Shown here: positions 5,860-7,100 of the stretch, piece after piece
Layout: each line of letters begins with the position of its first letter
Position numbering within the stretch: position 1 is the stretch's first letter
NCBI GenBank assembly: GCA_041635755.1
Contig: JBFKUL010000153.1
Coordinates: forward strand, 1 to 7,100
Reading direction: 5' to 3'
Length of the DNA: 7,100 nt
DNA from: JBFKUL01 sp041635755
GTDB lineage: Bacteria; Pseudomonadota; Gammaproteobacteria; Burkholderiales; SG8-39
Position numbers and translations under genes: made by a program
Notes under the pieces: model-generated
What the model was told of the DNA's origin: nothing
Seen by the model: only the letters and a program-made list of their open reading frames with translations
Databases searched by the model: none

Positions 5860-6267
5860 TCAGAAAAAAAGCACCTTGTCGCACTCCAGGATCATGTCGG
5901 CGAGCGCGCCGCCGCTCGAGACCTCGTCGATCTCCGGAATCAGATCGCCGAGCTCCATGTCGTAGCCGGGCAGCGCCGGGCGACAGGCGTGGAACTTCAC
6001 TCCTGCGGACTTGGCTTCGCGCATGAAGTCGATGATTCTTTTCCCGCCTTCCATCGCCGTCAACCCCTCGGCGACGCCCGCCTGGACGAGCCTCACGCCT
6101 TCCATGGTAAAGAAGATCGTCACTTCCGCATCCATCGACGCGAGCAACGCGCCCAGATAGAACGGCGTGGCGCAGCGGCTCGCCTGGGCCGGGCCGCTTG
6201 TCATGACGATGACCACGGTTTTCTCGTCGTGGTCGAGATAGCGGCTGGCGGGTGCGGTGGCGCTCAT
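5860..6267 (-). CDS. dsrE: DsrE-family sulfurtransferase (DsrE3 type, between two lbpA genes)
   Basis: A 135-residue cytoplasmic DsrE/F-like protein. After a short N-terminal tail, KTVVIVMTSGP (16-26) is the first beta strand and loop of the fold, followed by ATPFYLGALLASMDAEVTIF (33-52) and the Gly-rich GGKRIIDFM segment. C95 in VKFHACRPAL lies where the conserved sulfur-binding cysteine of DsrE sits; C32 and C129 are further cysteines. DsrE3 proteins of sHdr loci are homotrimers that pass persulfide sulfur to TusA. The order lbpA-dsrE-lbpA is reminiscent of loci with DsrE3B in Thioalkalivibrio and Thiorhodospira; the exact subtype is inferred. I chose ATG 6267, seven bases after the lbpA1 stop, with AAAAGGAG inside the end of lbpA1. 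Upstream in-frame codons would extend far into lbpA1 and are rejected. Confidence 0.88.
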   Translation of the reverse strand: MSATAPASRYLDHDEKTVVIVMTSGPAQASRCATPFYLGALLASMDAEVTIFFTMEGVRLVQAGVAEGLTAMEGGKRIIDFMREAKSAGVKFHACRPALPGYDMELGDLIPEIDEVSSGGALADMILECDKVLFF

Positions 6268-6274
6268 GGCTCTG

Positions 6275-6730
6275 TCAGCTCCTTTTGCATTCGATCCCGT
6301 CGCTCTTGCAGCGCGCGCAATATCCGTCGCGCGCGCCCGCGCCGGTGACCAGTCCCGCAAGCGCCTGATCCGGTGCCGCCTCGGGCCGCACTTTCGCGAT
6401 CCATTCGCCATAGGGATCGCGGTTGATGCGCTCGGGCGCATCGAGCACCGCCTCGTTCGCCGCCTCGATCGTACAGTCGAACGGGTTGGGTACCGGCCCG
6501 GCCCACTTGCCGGTTTCGACCGTCGCCACGGGCTTTCCCCGCGGCCGCCGGCTGCCGGGCTTGCGCACTCTGACGTGCATGATACGGCCTGCCTTGGTCT
6601 GCGACAGATCGGTCATGCCGATGCTCATCGTCCCGCCAGTCTCGACGCGCACCCAGATCTGGAACTCGGCGTCGTAGTACAGCTCCGGATGGAACTCACA
6701 GTTGTTGCAGTCCATGGGATCGGCCATCAC
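6275..6730 (-). CDS. lbpA1: Lipoate-binding protein LbpA1 (GcvH-like, cysteine-rich ends)
   Basis: A GcvH-like protein of 151 residues if read from the first start. K75 in VATVETGKWAGPVPNPFD is the predicted lipoylated lysine, in the GKWxGP context typical of LbpA. NRDPYGEWIAKVRP (103-116) is the matching downstream GcvH segment. It aligns along its length with LbpA2 (shared LYYDxExxxWxR and SIGMT blocks) but has an Arg-rich insertion before the lipoyl hairpin (RKPGSRRPRGK) and more cysteines: C8 and C11 (CNNC), C86, and C138, C141 and C148 (CARCKSDGIEC) at the end. The function should be lipoyl-dependent sulfur transfer to or within sHdr. The start is unclear: GTG 6730 and ATG 6727 are adjacent and ATG 6715 is a third option; none has a good Shine-Dalgarno. 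The residue numbers use GTG 6730. The gene follows the sHdrB stop by 64 bases. Confidence 0.9.
   Translation of the reverse strand: MMADPMDCNNCEFHPELYYDAEFQIWVRVETGGTMSIGMTDLSQTKAGRIMHVRVRKPGSRRPRGKPVATVETGKWAGPVPNPFDCTIEAANEAVLDAPERINRDPYGEWIAKVRPEAAPDQALAGLVTGAGARDGYCARCKSDGIECKRS
6279..6286 (-). promoter_or_regulatory. Shine-Dalgarno site of dsrE, inside lbpA1
   Basis: AAAAGGAG on the minus strand encodes the last Lys-Arg-Ser of LbpA1 and lies 11 bases before the dsrE ATG at 6267. The spacing is slightly long but it is the only good site and it couples dsrE to lbpA1. Confidence 0.6.
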
Positions 6731-6794
6731 GATGCGGGGCGCGCAGCGGCGGATTCACCTGCCCCCGGCTGCCGCGTCCGGCCGCCCCATCCTC

Positions 6795-7100
6795 TCAGAT
6801 CACGCCCTTCTCCGCCAGAAAGTCGATCGAGTCCGAGACGTTCTCGTGCACCGCGACCTTGCGGGCCGAAAGCCCCAGCGCGAGACCGAGCAGCTGCGTG
6901 AAGTACAGGATCTTGACGCGGGTCTTGATGCCGAACTGCAGCTCGGCGCGCACCTGGTGAATTTCGAGCCCCGAGTGGCAGGTCGGGCACTCGGTGGCGA
7001 TGACGTCGGCGCCGCAATCCTCGGCCGCCTGAAGCAGATTCAGCACCAGCTGCGTCGAGGTATCCGAATCCGAGAGCGTATGCGCGCCGCCGCAGCACGC
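6795..7100 (-). CDS. shdrB2: sHdrB2-like heterodisulfide reductase subunit B, C-terminal part
   Basis: The open frame runs off the right edge; the last 101 residues are seen. It begins with ACCGGAHTLSDSDTS, then ATECPTCHSGLEIHQ: together the CCG-domain pattern, a CC pair, 34 residues, then CXXC (C2, C3, C38, C41 of the visible part). In HdrB such cysteines bind the non-cubane iron-sulfur clusters that handle disulfides. KILYFTQLLGLALGL (69-83) is the usual HdrB C-terminal segment. In sulfur oxidizers this is a subunit of the cytoplasmic sHdr complex. Placed directly upstream of lbpA it is most likely sHdrB2, but the C-terminal end of the sHdrB3-type subunit of type II loci cannot be excluded from this fragment. 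A methanogen HdrB is ruled out by the lipoate/DsrE neighbours. The stop is TGA at 6797-6795. Confidence 0.82.
   Translation of the reverse strand, partial: ACCGGAHTLSDSDTSTQLVLNLLQAAEDCGADVIATECPTCHSGLEIHQVRAELQFGIKTRVKILYFTQLLGLALGLSARKVAVHENVSDSIDFLAEKGVI

Noticed and set aside
5273..5965. A 230-codon plus-strand open frame across lbpA2 and the spacer
   Set aside because: It is antisense to lbpA2 and dsrE, has no recognisable domain and is rich in Arg/His as expected for a shadow frame.
5405..6730. Glycine cleavage H proteins
   Set aside because: The GcvH-like fold is real, but the lysine context is GKWxGP, no gcvT or gcvP is present, and the neighbours are sHdr, DsrE and LipS genes.

Overview
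All genes in this 7.1 kb window lie on the minus strand and read from right to left. They look like one long transcription unit, with short gaps, ATGA/GTGA-type overlaps and good Shine-Dalgarno sites. The DNA is GC-rich with a strong G/C third-position bias. The gene set is that of a sulfur-oxidizing bacterium using the sHdr-LbpA pathway, in which sulfane sulfur is oxidized to sulfite in the cytoplasm by a heterodisulfide-reductase-like complex and lipoate-binding proteins. A GC-rich chemolithotrophic beta- or gammaproteobacterium is the most likely source, but the sequence does not fix the taxon.

Layout in transcription order: the C-terminal end of an sHdrB-type subunit with its CCG domain (7100-6795, partial); lbpA1 (6730-6275); a small dsrE sulfurtransferase gene (6267-5860); lbpA2 (5842-5405); a 123-bp spacer; a radical-SAM lipoyl synthase half, COG1856-like (5281-4169); an LplA-type ligase, sLpl(AB) (4166-3387); the FAD oxidoreductase LipT (3384-2281); a small exported HbpS/GlcG-like protein (2284-1796); the other radical-SAM lipoyl synthase half, COG2516-like (1785-655); a 117-bp AT-rich spacer; and dsrE2 (537 to beyond position 1, partial).

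Together the genes encode the sulfur-carrying lipoyl proteins, everything needed to lipoylate them (ligase, the two LipS enzymes, probable redox partner LipT), two DsrE-family sulfurtransferases and the end of the oxidizing complex. The main pathway is already described (sHdr-LbpA, and lipoate assembly by sLpl(AB)/LipS1/LipS2). Less explained are the exported HbpS-like protein translationally coupled between lipT and lipS, the paired Cys motifs at both ends of LbpA1, and the two non-coding spacers with palindromes. No RNA genes, mobile elements, CRISPR arrays or clear terminators were seen. No gene-free stretch exceeds 125 bp.
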